Source of the DNA: Arthrobacter globiformis
Lineage (GTDB): Bacteria > Actinomycetota > Actinomycetes > Actinomycetales > Micrococcaceae
DNA length: 64,000 nt
Direction: 5' to 3'
NCBI RefSeq assembly: GCF_030815865.1
Contig: NZ_JAUSXI010000001.1
Span: 4,526,001 to 4,590,000 of the forward strand
Positions 17,354-26,408 of the stretch are shown here, piece after piece (within the stretch, counting starts at the first letter, position 1; each line of letters begins with the position of its first letter). The notes under the pieces were generated by a model, which made no database searches, was not told the DNA's origin, and saw nothing but the letters and a program-made list of their open reading frames with translations. A program made the position numbers and the translations under genes.

Positions 17354-17576
17354 GATCCTCAGGGCTTTATCTATAGCCTTGTCAGCGCAGGACGTCTGCC
17401 GGCAAATCGCGGATCGGCAAATGTGGCCGACAGATCCAGGTGACGGATACAGGCCGGGACATAGTCGACGCCGGGCGATGCCGGCGTCGGGGTCTAGGAC
17501 TTCATGGGTCAAGCCTGCCCGCCGCCGGGCGGCCCCGTCAAGGTTCGCCCCGGCGCTGGCGCACTACGCTGGAAGC

Positions 17577-18338
17577 ATGGTGAATACCAGACGCATGATC
17601 CCAACTCCGCGGCCGGAACTCTACCGGTTTTCGCCGCTGGACCTCACCGCCGTGGGGCTTTATGTCGCCGTCGCGGCCTTCTTCGCGCTGGCCGGGGAAC
17701 TGATCCTGCCACTGCTGCGCCAGCTGGCCCCGACGCCGGCCGTCGCGTCCTATGGCGTGAACCTCCTCTTCTACGGCTGCGTCGGTGCCCTGGCGCTCTT
17801 TGCCGCCCACGGGGTGGTGTCCCGGGACCTCAAAGTGCTTGCCACCCGGCCCTGGTTCACCTTGGGGATGGTGCCGCTGGCCGTCGTCGCCATGATGATT
17901 GTCACCGCGATCCTGGTGGCCGTGGGCGGAACCACGGAGACGTCCGCCAACCAGGCCGGGCTGCAGGCGCTCATGCGGCAGGTTCCGGCCTGGCTCATGG
18001 TGCCGCTGATCGTCGTGGTGGGCCCGTTCGTCGAGGAGTACGTATTCCGGCACCTGCTGATCGGGAAACTGAGCCGGCGCGTCAACATCTGGATCTGCTG
18101 CGGGCTGTCCGTGGTCCTCTTCGCCGCCCTGCACATCGTGGGCCAGGAAGCGCTCACCCTCCCCGCGCTCATGCCGTACCTGGCCATGGGCGGCACCCTG
18201 GTGTTCGTCTACGTGTGGACGGGGCGGAACCTGATGTTTGCGTACTTCGTCCATGCCACCAAGAACCTGCTCGCGGTGGTCTTCCTCTACACCATCCCGC
18301 CGGAACTCCTGGACCAGCTGCAGCGGACCCAGAGCTAG
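17577..18338 (+). CDS. CPBP family intramembrane metalloprotease
   Basis: A 253-residue membrane protein with about seven hydrophobic segments. The CPBP (Abi) motifs are present: FVEEYVFRHLL (EExxxR, about 144-154), FAALHIVG with a conserved His, and YFVHATKN near the C-terminus. Members cleave membrane-anchored substrates or CAAX-like peptides; the substrate here is unknown. The ATG at 17577 is preceded by GGAAG; longer in-frame starts add no family sequence. Confidence 0.83.
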   Translation: MVNTRRMIPTPRPELYRFSPLDLTAVGLYVAVAAFFALAGELILPLLRQLAPTPAVASYGVNLLFYGCVGALALFAAHGVVSRDLKVLATRPWFTLGMVPLAVVAMMIVTAILVAVGGTTETSANQAGLQALMRQVPAWLMVPLIVVVGPFVEEYVFRHLLIGKLSRRVNIWICCGLSVVLFAALHIVGQEALTLPALMPYLAMGGTLVFVYVWTGRNLMFAYFVHATKNLLAVVFLYTIPPELLDQLQRTQS

Positions 18339-18389
18339 AATCGCCCCGTCCCCTATCCCGGGGCAGCTCCGCCGTCGTAGCTTGGTGCC

Positions 18390-18830
18390 ATGGGACTCAA
18401 CATTCAGATCGCCATTGACTGCAAGCACCCGCACGACCTCGCCGACTGGTGGGCCGAAACGCTGGACTGGTCAGTGGAGCCGCAGGATGAGGGCTTCATC
18501 CGGTCCATGATCAGCCAGGGCTTTGCGACGGAAGACCAGACCATGACGCACAACGGCAAGCTCGTGTGGAAGGACGGCGCGGCGATCCGGCCCACCGAGG
18601 AACTCGACGCCAAGGCACCCGCCCGGCGCCTGCTGTTCCAGACCGTGCCCGAGCAGAAGACCATCAAGAACCGGGTGCACTGGGACGTCAGGCTCGACGG
18701 CCGGGACAAGGACGACGTCCGCGCCGAGCTTGAGGCCCGCGGCGCCACCTTCCTCTGGACTGCCAGCCAGGGGCCCCACGAATGGCACACCATGGCGGAC
18801 CCCGAGGGCAACGAATTCTGCATCAGCTAA
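18390..18830 (+). CDS. VOC family protein
   Basis: A 146-residue glyoxalase-like protein: IQIAIDCKHPHDLADWWAETLDW, RVHWDVRLDGRDKDDVRAELEARGA and EWHTMADPEGNEFCIS are the two betaalphabetabetabeta modules of the fold. Similar in class to the VOC protein at 12671 but not a close copy. It is 21 bases from menB and may be read into it. Substrate unknown. Confidence 0.8.
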   Translation: MGLNIQIAIDCKHPHDLADWWAETLDWSVEPQDEGFIRSMISQGFATEDQTMTHNGKLVWKDGAAIRPTEELDAKAPARRLLFQTVPEQKTIKNRVHWDVRLDGRDKDDVRAELEARGATFLWTASQGPHEWHTMADPEGNEFCIS

Positions 18831-18851
18831 GCCGATTACTAGACTTGGACG

Positions 18852-19805
18852 GTGAGCAACGAATTCCCCGCCAAGGTATCGGACGTCTTTGACCCGTCCC
18901 GCTGGCGCACCGTGTCCGGCTTTGACGACTTCCAGGACCTGACCTACCACCGGCAGGTGGAGCGGTCCGACGACGGCACCGTGGCACGGGATCTGCCCAC
19001 CGTCCGCATCGCGTTCAACCGGCCCGAGGTCCGCAACGCCTTCCGCCCGGGGACCGTGGACGAGCTGTACCGCGCCATGGACCACGCCCGGATGACGCCG
19101 GACGTGGCCACCGTGCTGCTCACCGGCAACGGCCCCTCTCCCAAGGACGGCGGGCACTCGTTCTGCTCCGGCGGGGACCAGCGGATCCGGGGACGGGACG
19201 GCTACCGCTATGCCGACGGCGAGACCCAGGAAACCATCGACCCGGCCCGTGCCGGGCGCCTACACATCCTGGAGGTCCAGCGGCTCATGCGGACCATGCC
19301 CAAGGTGGTCATCGCCGTCGTCAACGGCTGGGCCGCCGGCGGCGGGCACTCGCTGCACGTGGTCTCCGACCTGACCATCGCTTCGCGCCAGTTCGGAAAG
19401 TTCAAGCAGACGGACGCCACCGTGGGCAGCTTCGACGCCGGCTACGGCTCGGCGCTGCTGGCCCGGCAGATCGGCCAGAAGGCCGCCCGGGAGATCTTCT
19501 TCCTCGCCCGTGAATATTCTGCTGAGGACATGGTTCGGATGGCGGCCGTGAACGAGGCCGTTGACCACGAACGCCTGGAGGAGGTGGCGCTGGAATATGC
19601 CGCTGACATTGCCCGGCAGTCCCCGCAGGCCATCCGGATGCTCAAGTTCGCCTTCAATCTTGCCGACGACGGCCTGGCCGGCCAGCAGGTTTTCGCCGGC
19701 GAGGCCACCCGGCTGGCGTACATGACGGACGAGGCCGTGGAGGGCAAGGAAGCCTTCCTGCAAAAGCGCGACCCCGACTGGTCCCGGTTCCCGTACTACT
19801 TCTAA
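18852..19805 (+). CDS. menB: 1,4-dihydroxy-2-naphthoyl-CoA synthase
   Basis: A 317-residue crotonase-fold enzyme that closes the ring of o-succinylbenzoyl-CoA in menaquinone synthesis. MenB hallmarks: FNRPEVRNAFRPGTVDELY, HSFCSGGDQRIRGRDGYRY, NGWAAGGGHSLHVV, FDAGYGSALLARQIGQK and the C-terminal KRDPDWSRFPYYF. The N-terminal DVFDPSRWRTVSGFDDFQDLTYHR is also typical of actinobacterial MenB. GTG start. menE and menA follow on the same strand. Confidence 0.95.
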   Translation: MSNEFPAKVSDVFDPSRWRTVSGFDDFQDLTYHRQVERSDDGTVARDLPTVRIAFNRPEVRNAFRPGTVDELYRAMDHARMTPDVATVLLTGNGPSPKDGGHSFCSGGDQRIRGRDGYRYADGETQETIDPARAGRLHILEVQRLMRTMPKVVIAVVNGWAAGGGHSLHVVSDLTIASRQFGKFKQTDATVGSFDAGYGSALLARQIGQKAAREIFFLAREYSAEDMVRMAAVNEAVDHERLEEVALEYAADIARQSPQAIRMLKFAFNLADDGLAGQQVFAGEATRLAYMTDEAVEGKEAFLQKRDPDWSRFPYYF

Positions 19806-19865
19806 GCCCGCACTCGTCGGAAGGCACCCCATGTTCCGCAGGACCGCGCATCCAAGGCGCATGCA

Positions 19866-21017
19866 GTGAATATCGAGCCAGCCCTCAAGGCGCTGGCGGC
19901 CGCCCTCCACGGTGAGGGTCCCGCCGTCGAACTCTCCGCCGGCCCGCACGGCGAGCCGGTGGTGACGCCGGTCCCGACCCCCGGGTTCGAGGACGCCGTG
20001 GCCGTGGTGCGCACGTCAGGGTCCACCGGGACGCCCAAGGCGACGGTCCTGACCGTGGACGCGCTGGCGGCGTCGTCGATGGCCACCGCCTTCGCGCTCA
20101 AGGGCGAGGGGCAGTGGCTGCTGGCCCTGCCGCTGCAATACGTGGCGGGCGTGCAGGTGCTGGTCCGGTCGCTGTTCGCCAGCACCCGGCCCTGGGCCAT
20201 GGACCTGTCCGAGGGCTTCACGGCCGAGGGCTTCACCGCGGCCGCGCTGGAGCTGACGGACAACATCCGCTTCACGTCGCTGGTGCCCACGCAGCTGCAG
20301 CGCCTGCTCGCCAGCCCGTCGGCGGACACGCTCGCCGTGCTGCGCCGCTTCAACGGCATCCTGCTCGGCGGCGCCCCGGCCTCTGCCGAGCTCCTGCAGT
20401 CGGCGCGCGACGCCGGCCTCCGGGTGGTCACCACCTACGGGGCGGCGGAAACCTGCGGCGGCTGCGTCTACGATGGCTATCCGCTCGAGGGCGTGGCCCT
20501 GCGGCTCGCCCAAGACGGCCGGATCCACCTGGGCGGAGCCACCCTCGCGGCCGGCTACCTGGGCGCGCCGCGACAGACCGCCGAGGTTTTCGTTGAGGAG
20601 GATGGCGGCCGCTGGTACCGGACCAACGACCTCGGCACCCTCGATGCCGATGGCCGGCTCACCGTACTGGGCCGCGCCGACGACGCCATCATCACCGGCG
20701 GTGTCAAGGTCTCCGCCGCGCACGTGCAGGCGGAGCTGGAAAAGTCCGACGGCGTGACCGCGGCTTTTGTGGCCGGCGTCGAGTCCGCAAAATGGGGCCA
20801 GGCCGTGGCGGCCTATGTGGCCGTGGCCGGGACCGCGTCCGGGGCCGATGGCGCTGGACGGGACGGGGCGGCGTGGGCTGAGGAATGGCACCGCACGCTG
20901 GGGCTGCTGGCCCCCAAGACCGTCCTTCCGGCCGGTGAGCTGATCATGCTGCCCAACGGCAAACCGGACCGGCTGGCCATGATTGAACGGCTCAACGCGC
21001 TCCATCAGGGAAAATAG
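19866..21017 (+). CDS. menE: o-Succinylbenzoate-CoA ligase
   Basis: A 383-residue acyl-CoA synthetase, short as actinobacterial MenE usually are. The ATP-binding loop is VRTSGSTGTPKATVLT (about 48-63); TTYGAAETCGG, WYRTNDLG, LGRADDAIITGGVKV and the C-terminal Lys in MLPNGKPDR are the adenylate-forming motifs. It activates o-succinylbenzoate with CoA, giving the MenB substrate. It starts with GTG 60 bases past menB, and the two likely form one operon. Confidence 0.93.
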   Translation: MNIEPALKALAAALHGEGPAVELSAGPHGEPVVTPVPTPGFEDAVAVVRTSGSTGTPKATVLTVDALAASSMATAFALKGEGQWLLALPLQYVAGVQVLVRSLFASTRPWAMDLSEGFTAEGFTAAALELTDNIRFTSLVPTQLQRLLASPSADTLAVLRRFNGILLGGAPASAELLQSARDAGLRVVTTYGAAETCGGCVYDGYPLEGVALRLAQDGRIHLGGATLAAGYLGAPRQTAEVFVEEDGGRWYRTNDLGTLDADGRLTVLGRADDAIITGGVKVSAAHVQAELEKSDGVTAAFVAGVESAKWGQAVAAYVAVAGTASGADGAGRDGAAWAEEWHRTLGLLAPKTVLPAGELIMLPNGKPDRLAMIERLNALHQGK

Positions 21018-21103
21018 AGTAGGCCTGCCGCGCTGCTGTCGCGTGTCCAGCGCACGCCCATGCTTTTTTGAACGTTTCACCGACCCAACGCGAGGTACTT
21101 ACC

Positions 21104-21985
21104 GTGGCAACAGCCGCACAATGGATCCAAGGCGCCCGGCTCCGCACGCTGCCGGCCGCGATCGCCCCTATCCTGATCGGCTCGGCCGCGGCCTACGAGA
21201 TGACTTCCTTCCGACCGCTCAATGCGGTTCTGGCGGCCCTCGTGGCGCTGCTGCTGCAGGTCGGCGTCAACTACGCCAACGATTACTCGGACGGGATCCG
21301 CGGGACGGACGAGAACCGGGTGGGGCCGCTGCGTCTGGTTGGTTCCGGTGCCGCCCGCCCCGACCACGTGAAGTATGCCGCGTTCGGTGCCTTCGGCCTT
21401 GCGATGCTCGTGGGGCTGGTACTGGTCATCATCACCCAGACCTGGTGGCTGCTGCTGGTGGGCGTGGGCTGCGTGATGGCGGCTTGGGGCTACACCGGCG
21501 GAAAGAACCCGTATGGCTATATGGGCCTGGGCGACGTCTTCGTGTTTGTCTTCTTCGGGCTCGTGGCCACCCTAGGCACCACGTACACCCAGGCCGGGCA
21601 GATCGGCCTGCCTGCCGTAATTGGCGCCATCGGCACGGGACTCATCGCCTGCGCCCTACTCATGGCCAACAATGTGCGTGACATCCCGTCGGACATCCAG
21701 GCCGGAAAGAAAACTCTTGCCGTGCGGCTGGGCGACAAGCACGCCCGCGAAAGCTACGTGCTGATGCTGGCCGTGGCCATTTTGCTAGTGGTGATCCTCG
21801 CACCCACGCGGCCGTGGATGCTGATTGTGCTGCTCCTGATCCCGGCCTGCCTGATGCCGGCCTGGCTGATGATCAACGGGCGGAAGCGCAAGAGCCTCAT
21901 CCCGGTCCTGAAGCAGACAGGCCTCATCAACCTCGGCTACGCCGTGCTGTTCTCGCTGGGACTCGTGCTGAGCAGCGGGCTGTAG
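21104..21985 (+). CDS. menA: 1,4-dihydroxy-2-naphthoate polyprenyltransferase
   Basis: A 293-residue UbiA-family membrane enzyme that attaches the isoprenoid chain to dihydroxynaphthoate. NYANDYSDGIRGTDENR carries the first Asp-rich motif (prenyl-PP binding) and NNVRDIPSDIQAGKKTLAVRLG the second; about eight membrane segments are seen. I chose the GTG at 21104, with GAGGT 7 bases before it, over the TTG at 21068. It completes the menB-menE-menA group. Confidence 0.94.
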   Translation: MATAAQWIQGARLRTLPAAIAPILIGSAAAYEMTSFRPLNAVLAALVALLLQVGVNYANDYSDGIRGTDENRVGPLRLVGSGAARPDHVKYAAFGAFGLAMLVGLVLVIITQTWWLLLVGVGCVMAAWGYTGGKNPYGYMGLGDVFVFVFFGLVATLGTTYTQAGQIGLPAVIGAIGTGLIACALLMANNVRDIPSDIQAGKKTLAVRLGDKHARESYVLMLAVAILLVVILAPTRPWMLIVLLLIPACLMPAWLMINGRKRKSLIPVLKQTGLINLGYAVLFSLGLVLSSGL

Positions 21986-22007
21986 GCCTGGGCGCCTTGC
22001 TGTAAAA

Positions 22008-22331
22008 CTAGGCGTCCTCACCGCGGGGTTCGCGGTTCTTGGCGTCGTTGCGGATGGTGACGTCCGGGTGGGTGTCGACCAGACGGTCCTCGGCCTGGGC
22101 ATCGTCCACCTCACCGGCGGTGCGGATGGGCTTGGCACGGCCGGAGAAGCGGGCATGCAGGGACGCCGTTGCAGCATCGCGCTGCTTCTGGAAGAAGAGG
22201 TAGCTGATGGCGAAGGAAATCAGCCCTGCAAAGATGACGGCCAGAAACCACCCCAGCTGCAGGAAGACGAACAGCACAAACAGTGGGAGGAAGATTGCGA
22301 ACCGGATCAGGGAGTATTTCAGAAAAGCCAC
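22008..22331 (-). CDS. DUF4229 membrane protein
   Basis: A 107-residue protein with two membrane helices near the N-terminus (YSLIRFAIFLPLFVLFVFLQ and FLAVIFAGLISFAISYLFF) followed by a charged cytoplasmic tail (RDAATASLHARFSGRAKP). It matches the DUF4229 pattern of actinobacteria. It lies convergent to menA, a place often held by this family near menaquinone and cytochrome genes. Function unknown. Confidence 0.78.
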   Translation of the reverse strand: MAFLKYSLIRFAIFLPLFVLFVFLQLGWFLAVIFAGLISFAISYLFFQKQRDAATASLHARFSGRAKPIRTAGEVDDAQAEDRLVDTHPDVTIRNDAKNREPRGEDA

Positions 22332-22530
22332 TATCCAAGTTTAGCCGTCCTGCCTGGACGTAGCGTGCCGGTGGCATAGGCGCTCGGTTCCCCGTTGCTC
22401 CGGCCGCCTCCGGGCATGTGGCCTGGCGAAGGTCGGATGTCACCTGGAACTGCCGTTCGGCGTTTTGCTGGCGCATTACTGTGGGCATACTGTAATCTCC
22501 GCCGGGGCACACGGCGGCTAGACTGATTGC

Positions 22531-23034
22531 ATGCCTCGTGTCGCCATCGCAGTCGCCATTCTCGCCATCTACGTCTACGGACTTGTGGACGTTATCCGGA
22601 CCGATGGACGGCTCACGCGCGGGTTCTCAAAAACAACCTGGATCATCATGGTTGCACTCCTGCCGCTCATCGGCGCGGCGCTGTGGTTCCTGATCGGCCG
22701 CCCCCGGACATCGGCTGTGGCCCAGCCCGTCTACCAGCACCACCCCACCGCCCCCGACGACGACCCCGACTTCCTGCGGAACCTCGAGCAGCGCCGCCGC
22801 CAGGCCGAGGCGGAACGACTCCGCAAGCTGAGGGATGACGCTGCGCGGAAGAAGCAGGCCGACGGCGGCCCGCACCGCGCGGGCAGCACAGGCACGGGAA
22901 CTACGGGCGCTGCCGCTCCGGGCACCACCAGCGGCACTTCGGATGCGGGCGGCCCTCCTGCGGGTGAGCCGGGTCCACGCAAGCCGGGCGCCGCGGGCGA
23001 GGCCAACGCCGAAGGCAATCCCGAGGCTAAATAG
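22531..23034 (+). CDS. PLDc_N domain membrane protein
   Basis: A 167-residue protein. Residues 1-60 carry two membrane helices and the phospholipase D N-terminal-type motif (YVYGLVDVIRTDGRLTRGFSKTTWIIMVALLPLIGAALWFLIGRPR). A charged coiled-coil-like stretch follows (FLRNLEQRRRQAEAERLRKLRDDAARKK), then a Gly/Pro/Ala-rich tail. There is no phospholipase catalytic HKD motif; it is a small accessory membrane protein of unknown role. Confidence 0.8.
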   Translation: MPRVAIAVAILAIYVYGLVDVIRTDGRLTRGFSKTTWIIMVALLPLIGAALWFLIGRPRTSAVAQPVYQHHPTAPDDDPDFLRNLEQRRRQAEAERLRKLRDDAARKKQADGGPHRAGSTGTGTTGAAAPGTTSGTSDAGGPPAGEPGPRKPGAAGEANAEGNPEAK

Positions 23035-23553
23035 CACACACGCCTCTCGCCGAGTCAGGCCACGGCTGCCGGCCTGACCCGCAGGCGTTCGCGGGCCCTC
23101 GACCTGGCCCTGCCACGGTGTCCGTACCTCGGCCGCCGTGGAGATTACCCTCCTTGTCCGGGCGCGCGGGCTTGCACTCGCCACCGGACGGCCGTTAGCC
23201 ACCTTTCAGCCGCTGCACTCTGGGTTTCCCGCTGCCCCTGCGTTTCGCGACGGCGTACACCACGCCACCCGGCCCAGCGGAGAAGCGACACCTACCGCGA
23301 CGAAAACGCACGCAGTCTCGGCTTGCTGGTGGTGGTCCTGACGCAGTTTGACCTGGACCCGTTTGCACCGGGCATTGAGCCAAGCGCCGTCACCAGGGTG
23401 CGGGCGGCGCTAACAAGCCGTGGCTGGAAGCCTTCTCGCTGACCTTCGCCGTTTCGCCAATATGGGCCGCCCAGCTGCAAGCTGAGCGGCCCTTATTGGT
23501 AAATCGACGCGGCCCCGAAAGCCCCCCGCAGCGAGAAAAAGCCGCAGAACCCC
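23035..23553. other. 519-bp stretch without a convincing gene; one gene-like fragment
   Basis: No complete gene is supported. On the plus strand, 23284-23442 reads 52 codons with high GC at third positions, including ENARSLGLLVVVLTQFDLD and AVTRVRAALTSRGWKPSR before a TGA. It has no start codon and looks like the end of a lost gene. I do not recognise the family. The last part holds a stem-loop near the ccsB end. Confidence 0.35.
23464..23492 (-). terminator. Possible terminator downstream of ccsB
   Basis: GGGCCGCCCAGCT and AGCTGAGCGGCCC pair with one mismatch around a 3-base loop, about 60 bases past the ccsB stop. There is no clear U-tract on the minus strand. Confidence 0.4.
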
Positions 23554-24663
23554 CTACAGCCCCGAGTAGGAGTGCAGGCCGTTGAAGAACTGGTTCACGA
23601 TGGTGAAGTTGAAGACCACGCACAGGTAGCCCACGATCGACAGCCATGCCGCGCGGGTCCCCGTCCAGCCGCGGGTGGCGCGGGCGTGCAGGTAGCCGGC
23701 GTAGACCACCCAGATCACGAAGGTCCACACTTCCTTGGTGTCCCAGCCCCAGAAGCGTCCCCAGGCCTTCTCCGCCCAGATCGCACCGAACATGAGGGTG
23801 AATGTCCAGCCGATGAAGGCGATCGCGTTGATGCGGTAGGACAAGTTCTCGAGGCTCAGCGCGGACGGCACCAGGCGCATGAACCCCAGCTTGTCCGCAC
23901 CACCGGCCGCAATGGTCCTCTGCCGGTGCGACTGGACCAGCTGCAGCGCGGACATGGCAAACGTCAGGGTGAACAGCGCCGAGGAGAGCACAGCAATGGA
24001 GACGTGGATGATCAGCCAGTAGCTCTGCAGCGCCGGCACCAGGTGGCCCACAGGCGTCCAGAACGCCACGGACGCGGCTACCAGCATGATGATCACCAGA
24101 CCCACCACGAACGTTCCGAGGAAGCGCAGGTCGCGGCGGACCAGCACCACGAGGAACACGGCCGCGGCCACGAACGCGCCAGTGGTGAGGAACTCGTACA
24201 TGTTGCCCCACGGCACACGGCCGGCACCGACAGCGCGGGTCAGCACGGCGGCGGCGTGGATCGCGGCGCCCAGGACGGTCAGCGCCACGGCAACGCGCGC
24301 GGGTGCCCGGCGTTCGCCGTAGTGCATGCTGTCATCGGCGGTCTGCCCGGCCGCGCCGTTCGCAGAGGAGGCGTACGACGACGGCCGCTCGGCACGGTCT
24401 GCCGGTCCGGACAGGCGGCCCTCACCGCGGCCCGCGGTCCGCGACGTGGCCGCCCCTACGGACGCGCCCGCCGCCACCGGCATCTTGGCGGACGCATCCG
24501 CCGACGTACCGGCAGCAGCGGCCTTGACGTCAATCGCCTTCAGGGACTTGCTGCTCCTGGCCAGGTCCCACGCGAACGCGATGAAGGCGACGGTGTAGGT
24601 GCCGGCCGCCAGCAGCATGAAGAGCTCGCTGTATTGGCCCATGGTCTCGTTGATGGGAAACAT
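23554..24663 (-). CDS. ccsB: Cytochrome c biogenesis protein CcsB
   Basis: A 369-residue membrane protein of the CcsA/ResC family, which with ResB moves haem outward and attaches it to apocytochrome c. The Trp-rich haem-binding WWD-type region is WAEKAWGRFWGWDTKEVWTF, followed by conserved His-containing helices. An Ala-rich loop with low conservation lies at about 45-130. The ATG overlaps the resB stop (TAATG). It is the last gene of the cluster phosphatase-TlpA-ccdA-resB-ccsB. Confidence 0.92.
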   Translation of the reverse strand: MFPINETMGQYSELFMLLAAGTYTVAFIAFAWDLARSSKSLKAIDVKAAAAGTSADASAKMPVAAGASVGAATSRTAGRGEGRLSGPADRAERPSSYASSANGAAGQTADDSMHYGERRAPARVAVALTVLGAAIHAAAVLTRAVGAGRVPWGNMYEFLTTGAFVAAAVFLVVLVRRDLRFLGTFVVGLVIIMLVAASVAFWTPVGHLVPALQSYWLIIHVSIAVLSSALFTLTFAMSALQLVQSHRQRTIAAGGADKLGFMRLVPSALSLENLSYRINAIAFIGWTFTLMFGAIWAEKAWGRFWGWDTKEVWTFVIWVVYAGYLHARATRGWTGTRAAWLSIVGYLCVVFNFTIVNQFFNGLHSYSGL

Positions 24664-26408
24664 TACTGGTCCTTCTTCGGCTCAGGCGAGCCTGCTGGTG
24701 AGGAGTTGGAAGGTGCTGTTTCGGGGTTGTCGGCGTCCAGGTTCCACTTGCGAGACAGGAGGCTGCGCAGCGTTGCGGCCTCGCCGGCAAGCCGGTGGTC
24801 CTCGCCGCGGGCCAGGAGGCCGTACTCCACCATGGTCCGGCCGTCGGCATGGGTGCCGGTGCGGACCCAGACGCGGCGCCGGTTCACGTAGAGCGAGACG
24901 ATGAGGCCGGCCACGGCAAGCAGCGCGAAGATCAGCGCGGAAAGCTGCCCGGGGTTGTGGTGGATGTCCACGCCCACGTACTTCTTGACGCCGTCGAACG
25001 TGATGGACCCCTTGCCTTGGGGCAGCGTGTAGGTGTTGCCCGGCGCGAGTGTGATGCCACCCGCCTCAGCCTTGCGGCTGTTGAGCTCCTTGAGGCCCTT
25101 GACGTCAAGCTCAAACACGTTCTGCGGTGCGCCCTTGTCCAGGCCGAGGTCGCCGTAGTACGAGTTCAGGCTCAGCTGCGGGTTGATGAGGTCCGGGTCG
25201 CCGCTGAAGGAGATGCCCTGCTCGGTCACGAACGCAGTCGGCAGGAAGAAGCCGGCGAAGCCCAGCTGCTCGGGCTTCGCGTCGGGGACCTTGATCACCA
25301 CGGAGGAGTAGTAGTTCTCGCCCTGCAGCTTGGCCACCACGGGACCCTGCATGGCGACGTTGCCGTTGCCATCGCGGACCGTGACCACCGGGGCGTAGCC
25401 ATTGCCCGTCAGGTAGATGCTGGTGCCGCCAAGGGTCACGGGGTCGTTGACCTTGAGGACTTCCTTCTTGGCCGGCGCCCCGGGGTTTTCCTTGGTGGTG
25501 ACGTCCGCCGTGAAGTCGATGGGTTGGCCGAACTTTCCCTGCGATTCGCGGTCGAACGTGGCCTGGAACTTGTCCAGCTGAATGGAGTAGGGCTGGAGCT
25601 GGCTGCTCTGGAAGTTGGTGCCCGGCGTGAACTGGTCATAGCCCACCAGGGTGTTCACGAAGGTGTCGCCCTCCACCAGGATGCGCTGGCCGCTGTAGCC
25701 GAACAGCCCGCCGACGGCCACGGACACCAGCACGCCGATCAGCGAGGTGTGGAAGACCAGGTTTCCCACTTCCCTCAGGAAGCCGCGTTCGGCCCCCAAA
25801 GACGGCCGCGCGCCGTCGTCGTGCCTTACCTCAACGCGGTATCCGCGTTTCTTCAGCAGCGCCGCTGCGTCCTCAATGGCGTCCGACGCCGGGATGCCGG
25901 CGTCCGCGGGCAGCACCAGGGTGCCGTACTCGGGCAGGCGGGACAGGCGCTTCGGGGTGCGCGGCGGCTGCGAGCGCATGGCCCGGTAGTGGGCGATGGC
26001 GCGGGGTACCACGCAGCCGATCAGCGAGATGAAAAGCAGGATGTAAATGGCCGAGAACCAGGCCGAGGAGTAGACGTCGTACAGCTGAAGCGAATCGAGC
26101 AGCTTGCCGTAGTCGGGGTGGTCCTTGATGTACTGCGTGACCACGGAAGGGTTGGCCGGCCGCTGTGGGAACAGCGATCCGGGCACCGCGGCCACCGCCA
26201 GCAGCAGCAGGAGGAACAGCGCGGTGCGCATGCTGGTCAGCTGGGTCCAGGCCCAGCGGAGCATGCCCACGACGCCCAGGGACGGAAGGGCGGCCCCGGC
26301 TTTGGCAGCCTTGACGGCGTCCTTGGGCGCGCCGTCCTTATGGGCAGGCCCGGGTTGCGGGGCGTCCTCGGCCGGGGATTTCTCGGTTGACTTCACACGC
26401 TCGCTCAT
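24663..26408 (-). CDS. resB: Cytochrome c biogenesis protein ResB
   Basis: A 581-residue membrane protein with four hydrophobic helices (for example MRTALFLLLLLAVAAVPGSLFPQ and SAWFSAIYILLFISLIGCVVPR) and a large exported domain between the third and fourth. It forms the haem handling and ligation complex with CcsB. The ATG at 26408 overlaps the ccdA stop (TGATG). A Pro/Lys-rich cytoplasmic N-terminal tail of about 45 residues precedes helix 1. Confidence 0.92.
   Translation of the reverse strand: MSERVKSTEKSPAEDAPQPGPAHKDGAPKDAVKAAKAGAALPSLGVVGMLRWAWTQLTSMRTALFLLLLLAVAAVPGSLFPQRPANPSVVTQYIKDHPDYGKLLDSLQLYDVYSSAWFSAIYILLFISLIGCVVPRAIAHYRAMRSQPPRTPKRLSRLPEYGTLVLPADAGIPASDAIEDAAALLKKRGYRVEVRHDDGARPSLGAERGFLREVGNLVFHTSLIGVLVSVAVGGLFGYSGQRILVEGDTFVNTLVGYDQFTPGTNFQSSQLQPYSIQLDKFQATFDRESQGKFGQPIDFTADVTTKENPGAPAKKEVLKVNDPVTLGGTSIYLTGNGYAPVVTVRDGNGNVAMQGPVVAKLQGENYYSSVVIKVPDAKPEQLGFAGFFLPTAFVTEQGISFSGDPDLINPQLSLNSYYGDLGLDKGAPQNVFELDVKGLKELNSRKAEAGGITLAPGNTYTLPQGKGSITFDGVKKYVGVDIHHNPGQLSALIFALLAVAGLIVSLYVNRRRVWVRTGTHADGRTMVEYGLLARGEDHRLAGEAATLRSLLSRKWNLDADNPETAPSNSSPAGSPEPKKDQ

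Noticed and set aside
17306..17512. A 68-codon gene upstream of the ABC-F gene
   Set aside because: Only the last 15 codons have a possible start site; the rest is Cys/Arg-rich with no family pattern.
23138..23341. A 67-codon gene starting at 23138
   Set aside because: No ribosome binding site and no coding bias; the better coding signal in this gap is in another frame without a start codon.
24795..26390. Plus-strand frame of 531 codons opposite resB
   Set aside because: The translation is His/Val/Gln-rich shadow sequence, while resB on the other strand has clear helices and coupling to its neighbours.
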